Of a stretch of DNA of 33,613 nt, positions 21,068 through 28,399 are shown piece by piece; within the stretch, counting starts at the first letter, position 1; every line of letters begins with the position of its first letter. Under the pieces are notes generated by a model that did no database searches, had not been told where the DNA came from, and was given only the letters and a program-made list of their open reading frames with translations. Made by a program: the position numbers and the translations under genes. The stretch is from a virus. The stretch is taken from the IMG/VR virus record IMGVR_UViG_3300036790_000082, positions 1 to 33,613 of that record, one strand, 5' to 3'.

Positions 21068-22636
21068 TCACTCGCTGTCTTCGCCGTCGAAGAACCACGG
21101 ATCGTAACGCTTCTCCTGAAGTGCGAGCAGACGGCGCTTGTTCTCAGCTAGTGCCTGCTTCTCCTTCAGTTCCTTCTCGGCTTCTGCCTTCTCCTTGGCG
21201 TCAGCGTCTTCGTCGTCCTTGGACTCAGGCTGTCCCGGTGCGGCGCGGCCTTCTAGGTCGTCCTCTTCGTTGTCGCCGTCCTCATCCTGCTCGACATCGT
21301 CTTCAGCGGCACGCTGTGCATTCGATGCCTTCGCGGTCTTGGCTGCAAGAGTGTCAGTTCCGGAGGTGGTTCCGGGAGCCGAGTCAGTGTCTGCGGGAGC
21401 GGCAGCCTTCGGCTGGGATGCGCCTACATCGTCTTCGTCATCGTTCTCGGACTTGTCCTGGTCCTCGTTCGTGGAGCTGTCACGCTTGGACTCGTCGTCG
21501 GAGTCGTCCTTGTCCGAGTCAGCCTTCTTGTCGTTCTCGTCCTGTAGCCACGGCGGGAGCTGCTTCTTGGCACGCTCTTCGTCGTCTGCGTCGAACTCTA
21601 CGCCGAGGTCACGCTGCTGGCTGGAAATCGCCCAGACGAGCAGTTCCCCGTCCGACATGCGCTTGCTGTCATCGGAGTCGGAGCTGATCCCGAACTTCTT
21701 GGCTGCTGCCTTGACCTTCGGAAGAGCCTGCTGGCCGAACTGAGCGCCCTGACCGATGCGGGAAAGCGCGTTGCGGACGTGTGCAGCGTCGTGGATCGGG
21801 AAGTGGCGCTTGGAACGGGGAGTGGTCTTGCCGCTCTCGTCCTTGGTGCCGCCGTCCTCGATGTAGGCGAAATCGGAGTCGGGAAGGTCGTTCTTCGAGG
21901 CCGTGCTGATCTTCGCACGACCCTCTTCGGGGTTAGCCATTTCTGCGTCCTCCTTGGGGGCCGTGTTTTCTGTCGGTCGATCTGACCGCTTGAACAGCTT
22001 GGGTAGCTGGCGATTTTCCAGCAGGGAGCGGATTTCTGCCGGGTCAGCGTCGAACTGACGAGCCAGGGAGTCAATCGCGCCCAGGTAGTTGCGAACGGAA
22101 GCCGTGGCGTCCGGGTACGCGGGAGTGTTTACGGGAGCTACATCAACCAGCTCCAGGTCCATCAGCGTGCGAAGGGGCAGTCCGCCGACAGAGCTGGAAC
22201 GCTCCCAGAAGTCGCCGCCTTCGGGTACACGGAAAGCGAACGAGGAACTGGAGACATCTCCGCGCTTGGTAAGAACGGCTACGTCATTGCCTGCACGGGT
22301 GTCCGGGATCTCCGTGTCGTAGTGCAGGCCGGTCGCGTCAACGCTCAGTACGCAGGTTCCGGCCTTCGTGGTGCCGAGAAGCCAGTCGTCGTCGTGGTTG
22401 TAACGGCACACGACGTCAGGGAATCCCTGAGCCATAGAATTGCGGAATGCCTGTCCGTGGACCTGCTCGACAAAGCCCCCGAGGTTGCGGGAAAGCTTGC
22501 CGAACACTGATCCGTAGCCCTGGATGTGGGGGCGGTTCGACCCGGCTACATTTCGCAGCTCCGGGCGGAACTCAGCAGAGGCAGGGTTAAACCGACGTTC
22601 TACCGCCAGCCCGCCTTCACTCCTGACCTCAGTCAC
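21068..22636 (-). CDS. Prohead protease (HK97 gp4-like) with long acidic C-terminal region
   Basis: This 522-residue protein starts at GTG with GGAGG 6 nt upstream. Residues 20-190 are the serine protease: IQGYGSVFGKLS, VVCRYNHDDDWLLG (catalytic His81), RGDVSSSSFAFRV (Ser132, the S before FAF) and LELVDVAPVNTPAYPDA, standard for HK97-type enzymes. Residues 240-320 hold a separate module (NDLPDSDFAYIEDGG, KRHFPIHDAAHVRNALSRI, KVKAAAKKFGI) that recurs in actinophage proteins (possibly DUF6582). Residues 335-475 are extremely acidic and low-complexity, and the end is a coiled coil (EKELKEKQALAENKRRLLALQEKR). The tail is far longer than a simple protease; a scaffold-like or capsid-interior role is likely. 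Confidence 0.9.
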   Translation of the reverse strand: MTEVRSEGGLAVERRFNPASAEFRPELRNVAGSNRPHIQGYGSVFGKLSRNLGGFVEQVHGQAFRNSMAQGFPDVVCRYNHDDDWLLGTTKAGTCVLSVDATGLHYDTEIPDTRAGNDVAVLTKRGDVSSSSFAFRVPEGGDFWERSSSVGGLPLRTLMDLELVDVAPVNTPAYPDATASVRNYLGAIDSLARQFDADPAEIRSLLENRQLPKLFKRSDRPTENTAPKEDAEMANPEEGRAKISTASKNDLPDSDFAYIEDGGTKDESGKTTPRSKRHFPIHDAAHVRNALSRIGQGAQFGQQALPKVKAAAKKFGISSDSDDSKRMSDGELLVWAISSQQRDLGVEFDADDEERAKKQLPPWLQDENDKKADSDKDDSDDESKRDSSTNEDQDKSENDDEDDVGASQPKAAAPADTDSAPGTTSGTDTLAAKTAKASNAQRAAEDDVEQDEDGDNEEDDLEGRAAPGQPESKDDEDADAKEKAEAEKELKEKQALAENKRRLLALQEKRYDPWFFDGEDSE

Positions 22637-22672
22637 TGATTTCCTCCGTAAAGATACGTAGTACCGCTCTCC

Positions 22673-22701
22673 AGGGTAGAGGACGGTTCGGGGTTATACA
22701 A
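22673..22701 (-). promoter_or_regulatory. Promoter for the protease gene
   Basis: TTGTAT (22701-22696), 17 nt, TACCCT (22678-22673), in the short gap between portal and protease genes. It has the same TACCCT hexamer and spacing as the promoters at 5416-5444 and 18708-18736. Confidence 0.5.
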
Positions 22702-22709
22702 CCTGGCCA

Positions 22710-24320
22710 TTACCTGGTCACGTCCCATTCGCCGCCGCCATCCTCGTGCTTGCGGGATTCCCTGATAGTTTCATCAAGGAAACCTTCCACGATGCCGTTA
22801 GGAGCTGTCCCGTTTGCCAGGCGCTCAGCACGGTTGGCGTCGTTGAGAGCAGCCTCGATAAAGCGGCACTCTACTGCCTGGGAGTGATCGCCCTTTTCAT
22901 CTAGCTGGCGGGATGCGGCGGCGAGAGCACCGGCATAGCCGGTAGCCGGGTCGGGAGCGGGTCCCTGAGCGGGAGCACCCGTCTGAGGGTTAGCCGGGAC
23001 GATCGGGCTCGGCATAGTCAGGCCCTGCTTCTTGAGCTGCTGGAGCTTCTTGGCTGCCAGGTCCATCAGGAGAGTCGTCTGGGGCAGCAGGGACGACGGG
23101 ATAGCCCCGGCGCGCTGTGCCATAGAGGTCATGAGTACTAGCGGCAGAGCCTCGTTGCCCACGTCTCCGGGCATCGGGTCCAGGTCTTCCAGCTCGCGGA
23201 TCTCGTCAATCGTCCGCATGCCGATGTTTCGCTGGATCTGGTAGATGGCCATGCGGGTTTCCAGGCTGGTGCGCAGAAGCGCGTCCGTGTTGAACCTGGT
23301 AACCCTGTTCCTGGGCAGGCAGTCGTCCGAGAACGCCTGCTCAAGCCTGGTGAACCACGGAGTGATGGCCTCGATGATCTGGAGAGTTGCCTGCTCCTGG
23401 TTCGAGTAGGTGTAGCTGCCCTTCTCGCCGCCCAGGCGCTCCGGGGGAAGAGACAGGATCGCGGCGATCTGGGTTGCGTTGAGCTGCATCGTCTCAAGGA
23501 ACTGAGACTCTGCCGGGGGAACTGTAACCGGGGTGTAGTCCCAGTCACGGCCGAATACCAGAGGAGTGTGCTCTCGCAGGGACTTCATGAGCATCGCACG
23601 GATCTTGGCCGCCCCTTCAGGGTCGACTTCCATCTCAGAGTTCTGGAATGTGCCGGTCGGGAAGCCTCCGGCGTCGAACCAGGTGCGACCGAACTCAGCG
23701 GCGCTCATTCCCGAGGAGATTACGTCAGCGAAGGCACGGAGAGGAGATACTCCCTCAACGCGGCCCGGGAGAGCGAAGCCCTTGACGTGGAACAGCTCCT
23801 TGTCAGGACCGCGCCACTGCATCTCGCGCCCCATGGCATAGACCTTGGTCTGTAGGGGGTTGAACGGCTGGTCCTGGTCTTCTGCTACGTCTACATACTG
23901 CGGGGGCAGCCACTCGATGCCGGTGGGAAGGCCGTAGCCGTCTCGTCCGGTGATCAGGCCCCATGCGTTGCCCTGGAGGACCATGGAAGATACAGCCGCG
24001 AACAGCCAATCGAAACGGGTGCCGATGACGGAGGGCTTGTCGAAGACGGAAGGGCCGTTGTAGCGCAGGAGGCGTCCGCTGCGGTTACGCTGGTACACGT
24101 TCATCGGCAGTACGGCCGTGTTGTCAGCCAGGATCTTAGCACCCGCGTACAGTGCCGGAAGTCCGAGCGCGGTGTCTACGCCGTAGATGGTGTTTCGGGA
24201 AGGATGAGTAGGCCCTCCGACGTCGAACCGCATTCGCGGATCCGTCCAGGGCATCCACGGCACTCCGCCGATTGTGCGCTGCTCGGTACGCGAGGCACCG
24301 ACATTCTCGATTAGTCCCAT
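22710..24320 (-). CDS. Portal protein, HK97/SPP1-type
   Basis: This 536-residue protein starts MGLIENVGASRTEQRTIGG; the frame extends 38 codons upstream but GGGAG precedes the inner ATG by 12 nt and the extension runs over the promoter. Clear portal segments include TALGLPALYAGAKILADNTAVLPMNVY, FDWLFAAVSSMVLQGNAWGLI, GVSPLRAFADVISSG, ILSLPPERLGGEKGSYTYSNQEQATL and DECLPRNR-like DDCLPRNRVTRFN, ending in a Pro/Ala-rich tail. It forms the 12-subunit DNA channel at the capsid vertex and docks the terminase. The order portal, protease, capsid is the HK97 arrangement. Confidence 0.95.
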   Translation of the reverse strand: MGLIENVGASRTEQRTIGGVPWMPWTDPRMRFDVGGPTHPSRNTIYGVDTALGLPALYAGAKILADNTAVLPMNVYQRNRSGRLLRYNGPSVFDKPSVIGTRFDWLFAAVSSMVLQGNAWGLITGRDGYGLPTGIEWLPPQYVDVAEDQDQPFNPLQTKVYAMGREMQWRGPDKELFHVKGFALPGRVEGVSPLRAFADVISSGMSAAEFGRTWFDAGGFPTGTFQNSEMEVDPEGAAKIRAMLMKSLREHTPLVFGRDWDYTPVTVPPAESQFLETMQLNATQIAAILSLPPERLGGEKGSYTYSNQEQATLQIIEAITPWFTRLEQAFSDDCLPRNRVTRFNTDALLRTSLETRMAIYQIQRNIGMRTIDEIRELEDLDPMPGDVGNEALPLVLMTSMAQRAGAIPSSLLPQTTLLMDLAAKKLQQLKKQGLTMPSPIVPANPQTGAPAQGPAPDPATGYAGALAAASRQLDEKGDHSQAVECRFIEAALNDANRAERLANGTAPNGIVEGFLDETIRESRKHEDGGGEWDVTR

Positions 24321-24461
24321 AGTTAAGCTGTAACTCCCTAAATGGCCAAAGCACAGCAGGGTACTGCGCTTGCTCCGTAGGACATAAGGCCATTCACCGG
24401 GTGCCCAGCTACCGGCAAAGCTCCTGTCAGCCAAGCCGTTAGGCTGCTCCGACTACTAACT

Positions 24462-24491
24462 ATCGTACCGTAAGTACCTTGAAGCACTCAA
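24462..24491 (-). promoter_or_regulatory. Promoter before the portal gene
   Basis: TTGAGT (24491-24486), 18 nt, TACGAT (24467-24462), about 140 bp before the portal start. The following bases TACGATAGTTAG resemble the TACCCTGATAGTGA of other promoters here. The -35 overlaps the stop of the small membrane protein gene. Confidence 0.4.
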
Positions 24492-24763
24492 ACGGGCATG
24501 CTCGGCTTGCGCTTCGGCTCTGTCTTGATGTGAGCGCCCTGACGGAATCCGTAGTTAGCCGCGTGGAATGACCAGCCCAGGACGAATCCCACGGACCATA
24601 CCGCCAGGTGAACAACGAAAACCACGGAGCCCAGGGTATAGCCGACTGCCGTCCACAGGGATAGCCATGAGGTGGCAATGGAACGGGCCAGGAGCTTACC
24701 GGGCTGAATGCCCCGGATCTTTGCAACGGTTGCCGATAGATCAGGCTTCTCGATAGCTGTCAT
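24488..24763 (-). CDS. Small membrane protein
   Basis: This 91-residue protein has one or two hydrophobic segments between about residues 30 and 65 (SLWTAVGYTLGSVVFVVHLAVWSVGFVLGW) and a basic end (KTEPKRKPSMPV). The size and topology would suit a holin-like or other membrane protein, and a LysM/transglycosylase gene lies nearby on the other strand; but holin function is a guess. No ribosome site is seen; TAGACT lies 6 nt before the ATG. Family not recognised. Confidence 0.65.
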   Translation of the reverse strand: MTAIEKPDLSATVAKIRGIQPGKLLARSIATSWLSLWTAVGYTLGSVVFVVHLAVWSVGFVLGWSFHAANYGFRQGAHIKTEPKRKPSMPV

Positions 24764-24769
24764 GCTGTA

Positions 24770-24775
24770 AGTCTA
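24770..24775 (-). promoter_or_regulatory. -10 box TAGACT, 6 nt before the membrane protein ATG
   Basis: TAGACT-n6-ATG, the same layout as at 4816 and 14756; no Shine-Dalgarno. It lies just past the stop codon of the upstream gene. Confidence 0.5.
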
Positions 24776-24777
24776 GC

Positions 24778-24981
24778 CTACGGCAGCGTCTGGGAGAGCC
24801 AGTGATAGGTTTCGCTGATTTCTTCTAGCATTGCCCGGTATTCAGCGTGAGACTCATCGAACCCCATGGCAAGCTCGCTAGCTGCGATGTGCGCGCAGCG
24901 GCTGGCAGCAGACGCCATCCTGGTCTGGTACTCCTCCAGCTCGCGCCAGCGCCCGTCACTGAACTTCTTAAGTATGTCCAT
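24778..24981 (-). CDS. Small helical protein, unknown
   Basis: This 67-residue helical protein (DGRWRELEEYQTRMASAASRCAHIAASELAMGFDESHAEYRAMLEEI) starts MDILKKFSD. TACCCT lies 6 nt before the ATG, with no ribosome site. It lies next to the divergent LysM gene and 14 bp before the membrane protein gene. Family not recognised. Confidence 0.6.
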   Translation of the reverse strand: MDILKKFSDGRWRELEEYQTRMASAASRCAHIAASELAMGFDESHAEYRAMLEEISETYHWLSQTLP

Positions 24982-24987
24982 GTGACC

Positions 24988-24993
24988 AGGGTA
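24988..24993 (-). promoter_or_regulatory. -10-like TACCCT, 6 nt before ATG 24981
   Basis: TACCCT ends 6 nt before the ATG and is part of AGGGTTACCCT, an 11-base palindrome-like sequence. It lies in the divergent gap with the LysM gene. The gap (24982-25137) also contains GGGTTAC at about 25061, which may matter for control of the divergent pair. Confidence 0.4.
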
Positions 24994-25137
24994 ACCCTAT
25001 TCCGAACCAGAGAGTTAAGTTTTTCACACCAGGGCACGGAACATCCCAGGACTGAGCAGGGTTACAACCTCTCGTACACACCGGAAGCCAAGGCGTTGAG
25101 TCATCAGGACGCGCCGTAACCTACAGGAGTACACGTT

Positions 25138-25611
25138 ATGCTAGCAGCGCTCGCGCTCGCCTCAGTCCTCGTTCACAACGGAGACACCCTTTCGGGCATC
25201 GCCCAGGAGCACGGCCTGTCAGTCGCCGCCGTCGAAGCGGCTAACCCGCAGATCAGCAACCCGAACGTCATCAGCGTCGGGGAGTCGGTCAGCCTGAACG
25301 GCTCGGGAAGCTACTCTCCGAGCCCGTCGCACGTCGCATCTTCATCTGCCCCCGCTACGTCCGTCTCCGTCGGCCACACGTCCGGCAGCGGCTACGAGGG
25401 CTGTGTCATCAGTCACGAGTCCGGCGGCAACTCTCATGCTGTCAACCCATCGTCCGGAGCCGGTGGCCTCTACCAGTTCCTCCCCAGCACGTGGGCGAGT
25501 CTCGGTTACAGCGGCTCCCCGCAGGACGCTCCCGTGTCCGAGCAGAACGCGGCATTCCAGAAGCTGCACTCGGAGATGGGCTCCAGCCCGTGGGAAACTG
25601 ACGGCTGCTGA
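25138..25611 (+). CDS. LysM domain plus Rpf/transglycosylase-like cell-wall protein
   Basis: This 157-residue protein starts with a short hydrophobic stretch (MLAALALASVL) that may act as a signal or be part of the fold. Residues 12-54 are a LysM domain (VHNGDTLSGIAQEHGLSVAAVEAANPQ), which binds peptidoglycan. A Ser/Pro linker follows, then residues 86-157 form a transglycosylase domain of the resuscitation-promoting-factor type: CVISHESGGNSHAVN with catalytic Glu94 and GAGGLYQFLPSTWASLG. Cys89 and the terminal Cys157 could form the disulfide known in Rpf domains. AGGAG lies 8 nt before the ATG. It lies on the opposite strand between the small portal-side genes and terminase, convergent with terminase. 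Host exit or virion-associated wall degradation is inferred. Confidence 0.85.
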   Translation: MLAALALASVLVHNGDTLSGIAQEHGLSVAAVEAANPQISNPNVISVGESVSLNGSGSYSPSPSHVASSSAPATSVSVGHTSGSGYEGCVISHESGGNSHAVNPSSGAGGLYQFLPSTWASLGYSGSPQDAPVSEQNAAFQKLHSEMGSSPWETDGC

Positions 25612-25624
25612 GTTAACAGAGCAG

Positions 25625-25662
25625 GGAAAGAGCCAGGAAGTCCGGACTTCCTGGCTCTTTCC
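25625..25662. terminator. Perfect 38-bp palindrome between convergent LysM and terminase genes
   Basis: The arms GGAAAGAGCCAGGAAGTCC and its exact complement meet with no unpaired spacer at the centre (25643/25644), giving a 17-18 bp stem in RNA with a small loop. The LysM gene ends 13 bp before it and the terminase stop codon overlaps its far edge. T-runs of three flank it on each side. A two-way terminator is the simplest reading. Confidence 0.8.
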
Positions 25663-27377
25663 TATGCCAGCGAACTCGTCAGATCATACGAGCGCCTTTT
25701 TTTGTTAAGGCCCCAGGCTGCCAGGGTGGCGCTTGTGATGGGCGAGATGTCAGAGTCAGAGTCCTTGCGGCTCCAGGTCTTCCCGCCGTCGCCTACAGTC
25801 CGGGTGTCAGCCGACCCTATAGCCGCGTACATGCGCGGGGCGGTCTCCACATGAGGGTGGACGATCGGCTGGGTCTTGTTCTTGCACTGCTGGGTGAACC
25901 ACGCGAACGCGGTGGTCTCGTCGGTTACAGTGGCCCTGACGACCTTCGTTCCCCACTTGGGGTTGTCTGGCCAGCTCTTCTCGATGTCGTCTCCCAGACC
26001 GGCCGCCGCACCGGCACGGGGCACGATGATGGCCACAGGCTTGTACTTCCTGTCCCATTCCTTGAGAGCGCCGACAACCCAGTGAGTCCCGGACCCCTTC
26101 GGCTTCATGTTCTCGATGACGATCTTGTCGCCCTTGATCCACGCACACGACACCGTAGCCTGACGGCCTTCTGAATCCACGTCCACGGCGAACGCGAACG
26201 GCCCTGTTCGCTCGTTCTTTCCGATGTTGATGGTCAGGGTCTCCCACAGGTCCTCAGCGACTACCGACCACGTAGCTTCCTTCTGGGGCCACTGGCCGAT
26301 TCCCAGGCGCTCGCGGTCGAACTCAACCGGCTCCATGGTGTCCAGTTCCATCTTCTGGATATAGGACGGGCGGATCATGTGGCCCAGCGTCGGGTTGGCT
26401 ACAGCCCAGGTTTCAGGCAGGTCGCGGTCCAGGTGGTTCGGGTCAGCGCAGCCATGAACGTAGTCGTTGCTCTCACGGCCCTTATCCTCATCGCGCGGGC
26501 AGGTCGCCTTGTGGGGAACCACAGACCACTCAGCGCCGAAGATCGACTTCGACTGGGCCTTGATCTGGTCATGCAGGCGGGCTAGCTGGAAAGAGTCCTC
26601 CATACCGGCAGACCCGGTGAACCACACCTGGGGGTTAGGCAGCGTGGACAGGGTAGGCAGGGACGCGCCGACAGATTCCGTGGAGAGGATCATGGCTTCG
26701 TCGTACACGATCAGGTCAGCGGTGAATCCACGGGCAGAGCCACGGCTCCGGGCTACGAAGAGCAGGCGGGGCGCGTTGCGGACGCGCTTCCGGGTTCCGT
26801 TAGGCCCGATTACGAGTACAGGCTCCTTCTTAAGCTCGATCTGCTCCTGACCGTTGGTCTTTCGCGGATCTCCCTTAAGCTTCGACTTCAGGCTGGGTGT
26901 GTCCTCGATCTTGTTGCAGATCCGGACGAAGTGCTCCTTGGAGGTCTTCAGCTCGTGAGCGGTGTGAATAATCAGGTTCTCGCGCATCACGAACAGGCCG
27001 TACAGCTCGCGAACCTCCAGCACAGTGCCCTTGCCGTTCTGGCGGGATATGATCAGGGCGATCTGCATCGCGGAGAACAGTCCGTCGGGAGCCGTGCCGA
27101 ACGAGTTGAGAAGTACCCACTTCTGCCAGTCGAACAGGTCGTATCCGACGCCCTTTGCCCAGCGGAGGCAGTCCATGCCCAGGAACTGGCCGCAACCGGC
27201 CGGAGTACCGGGCGCGAACTCTTCGGTAAACTCAGTTCCCCACTTGAGATCGAGATCCCGGCAGACTGAGCATTCCGGCTCGAATTCGGCATGACGGTCA
27301 GGAACAGTCCATAGCCGAGGGCGCTGCTCACCCTTTAGATCAGGTGCCAGCCCTCGTGCACGGATAATGTCGACCAT
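25662..27377 (-). CDS. Terminase large subunit
   Basis: This 571-residue protein is the ATP-driven DNA packaging motor. It has a Walker A variant SRQNGKGT (111-118), Walker B LIVYDEA with Asp226-Glu227, and the nuclease domain with FAVDVDSEGRQ (Asp399, Asp401) and RKDSDSDISPITSATLAAW near the end, typical of the siphophage family that cuts at cos or pac sites. Residues 30-75 contain Cys36, Cys39, Cys62 and Cys70, a possible zinc site not present in all terminases. The ATG has no ribosome site; TAGAAT, the ideal actinobacterial -10, lies 6 nt upstream, so it may be read from a leaderless mRNA. HNH and small accessory genes lie just upstream. Confidence 0.95.
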   Translation of the reverse strand: MVDIIRARGLAPDLKGEQRPRLWTVPDRHAEFEPECSVCRDLDLKWGTEFTEEFAPGTPAGCGQFLGMDCLRWAKGVGYDLFDWQKWVLLNSFGTAPDGLFSAMQIALIISRQNGKGTVLEVRELYGLFVMRENLIIHTAHELKTSKEHFVRICNKIEDTPSLKSKLKGDPRKTNGQEQIELKKEPVLVIGPNGTRKRVRNAPRLLFVARSRGSARGFTADLIVYDEAMILSTESVGASLPTLSTLPNPQVWFTGSAGMEDSFQLARLHDQIKAQSKSIFGAEWSVVPHKATCPRDEDKGRESNDYVHGCADPNHLDRDLPETWAVANPTLGHMIRPSYIQKMELDTMEPVEFDRERLGIGQWPQKEATWSVVAEDLWETLTINIGKNERTGPFAFAVDVDSEGRQATVSCAWIKGDKIVIENMKPKGSGTHWVVGALKEWDRKYKPVAIIVPRAGAAAGLGDDIEKSWPDNPKWGTKVVRATVTDETTAFAWFTQQCKNKTQPIVHPHVETAPRMYAAIGSADTRTVGDGGKTWSRKDSDSDISPITSATLAAWGLNKKRRSYDLTSSLA

Positions 27378-27383
27378 GCATAC

Positions 27384-27389
27384 ATTCTA
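27384..27389 (-). promoter_or_regulatory. -10 box TAGAAT, 6 nt before the terminase ATG
   Basis: TAGAAT matches the Streptomyces vegetative -10 consensus exactly and lies 6 nt before ATG 27377. Its TAG is also the stop codon of the upstream 85-residue gene. Confidence 0.55.
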
Positions 27390-27644
27390 CGCTATTTCGG
27401 AAGGAGCCTTCTTCACGAAAAGCCACAACTGGCTAAGAGGGTCGTACTTAACCGGGATAAAGCCGAACAAGTGTGCCGTCAGGTAGGCCCAGCCGGGTAG
27501 GAGAACGTACTTGCCCGTGGGGCTTCTCGACCAGTCGCGGAACACTTCGCTCATGGTCCTCTGGTCAAGAAGTTCAGCGGCGAGAATAACCGCTCCGGTT
27601 ATAGCCCAGCCGGTGACTCCCGGCTTCATCCTCTTAGCCCGCAT
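27387..27644 (-). CDS. Small membrane-associated protein, unknown
   Basis: This 85-residue protein has a hydrophobic segment at about residues 12-26 (GWAITGAVILAAELL) and another near 47-60 (VLLPGWAYLTAHLFGF). Basic residues (MRAKRMK) precede the first. GAGGAAG lies 10 nt before the ATG. It overlaps the HNH gene by 11 nt and its TAG stop doubles as the terminase -10 box. Such small membrane proteins are often found beside actinophage terminases; no function is known. Confidence 0.65.
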   Translation of the reverse strand: MRAKRMKPGVTGWAITGAVILAAELLDQRTMSEVFRDWSRSPTGKYVLLPGWAYLTAHLFGFIPVKYDPLSQLWLFVKKAPSEIA

Positions 27645-27978
27645 AATGGTTGGACTTCCTCGTGTTGCAGGTATGACACAGGAGCTGGAGGTTGGAGAGA
27701 GTAGTCTGACCGCCCCAGGACCAGGGCACGATGTGGTCTACCTCTCCGCGATTCGATACGACATCATACGACCGTATGCACTTCTGACCGCAGTGAGCGC
27801 ACCGTCCCCCAGACTTGCTCCAGACGATCGTCCTCTGATCCCTGGTAGCTCGCCGGGGACCTCTGTTAGGTAGCTGCCGCTTCCTCAGTCCAGGTCCGAG
27901 TGACAGCCTTCGGCTCGCCCGGAGGGCCATGAAGAACACGACGATGATAACGATCACGACGGAGCCGAAGACTGCCAT
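27634..27978 (-). CDS. HNH endonuclease with N-terminal membrane segment, beside terminase
   Basis: This 114-residue protein starts MAVFGSVVIVIIVVFF, a strongly hydrophobic 16-residue stretch. GAGGAAG lies 7 nt before the ATG; the in-frame extension upstream overlaps a separate small gene and is rejected. The HNH core is GGRCAHCGQKC (Cys pair), EVDHIVPWSWGG (catalytic His), NLQLLCHTCNTRKSNH (second Cys pair and Asn/His). HNH proteins encoded next to terminase are known to be required for DNA maturation in several siphophages. A predicted transmembrane anchor on such an enzyme is unusual. It might place cleavage at the membrane, or be a restriction-like weapon; this is inference. Confidence 0.8.
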   Translation of the reverse strand: MAVFGSVVIVIIVVFFMALRASRRLSLGPGLRKRQLPNRGPRRATRDQRTIVWSKSGGRCAHCGQKCIRSYDVVSNRGEVDHIVPWSWGGQTTLSNLQLLCHTCNTRKSNHYAG

Positions 27979-27979
27979 G

Positions 27980-28126
27980 TCAGGCTTCCTCTTCCCTAGA
28001 CCTGAAGAGCTTAAAGCCGTAGTCTTGCAGCCACTCAGAGAACGCGAGCGCCCCTTCGTCGTCGGTGAACTCCACCAGGACCTGGTAGGCCGCAACCTCG
28101 TGCTGGATGAAACGCTCTAGTTCCAT
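27980..28126 (-). CDS. Small acidic protein upstream of the HNH gene
   Basis: This 48-residue protein runs from ATG 28126 to TGA at 27980-27982, one base before the HNH ATG. It reads MELERFIQHEVAAYQVLVEF, then TDDEGALAFSEWLQDYGF, ending FRSREEEA. It has a possible alpha-beta ferredoxin-like pattern. GCAGG lies before the ATG at an acceptable distance. The tight junction with both neighbours supports it as a real gene. Function unknown. Confidence 0.6.
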   Translation of the reverse strand: MELERFIQHEVAAYQVLVEFTDDEGALAFSEWLQDYGFKLFRSREEEA

Positions 28127-28128
28127 GG

Positions 28129-28392
28129 TTACCTGCCAGCGGAAGCGAAGAGCAGCGCCGCGAGCGGAAGCAGCTTGAGACGACCGTTAGCCGCCAGGAG
28201 GAACACCGAGTTGGCTGCCTTCTGCGGGTTGGGAGAAGTCCGGGCCAGCTCCAGCGCGATGTCCTCTGTGACGCTCACGTTGTCCGTGTCCAGACGCTCC
28301 GGCCGATGGTCGCCCGCCTTGACGCTGAGCTGGTGCTTAGTGAAGTCCTCAGGAGGGTTGAACGGGTACTGCCAGAGACCTAGAGTAGTCAT
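28129..28392 (-). CDS. Hypothetical protein
   Basis: This 87-residue protein begins MTTLGLWQYPFNPPEDFTKHQL and ends with a hydrophobic region (LKLLPLAALLFASAGR) that may be a membrane segment or an amphipathic helix. AGGAG lies 4-5 nt before the ATG. It is packed between the zinc-ribbon gene (7 bp upstream) and the 48-residue gene (2 bp downstream), so it belongs to the pre-terminase operon. Family not recognised. Confidence 0.6.
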   Translation of the reverse strand: MTTLGLWQYPFNPPEDFTKHQLSVKAGDHRPERLDTDNVSVTEDIALELARTSPNPQKAANSVFLLAANGRLKLLPLAALLFASAGR

Positions 28393-28399
28393 GACGCTC

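Noticed and set aside
24321-24434. N-terminal extension of the portal gene
   Set aside because: It lies between the promoter and the better-placed ATG at 24320 and does not look like portal sequence.
27979-28095. Extended N-terminus of the HNH protein
   Set aside because: It overlaps the 48-residue gene and lacks a ribosome site; the ATG at 27978 has GAGGAAG at the right distance.
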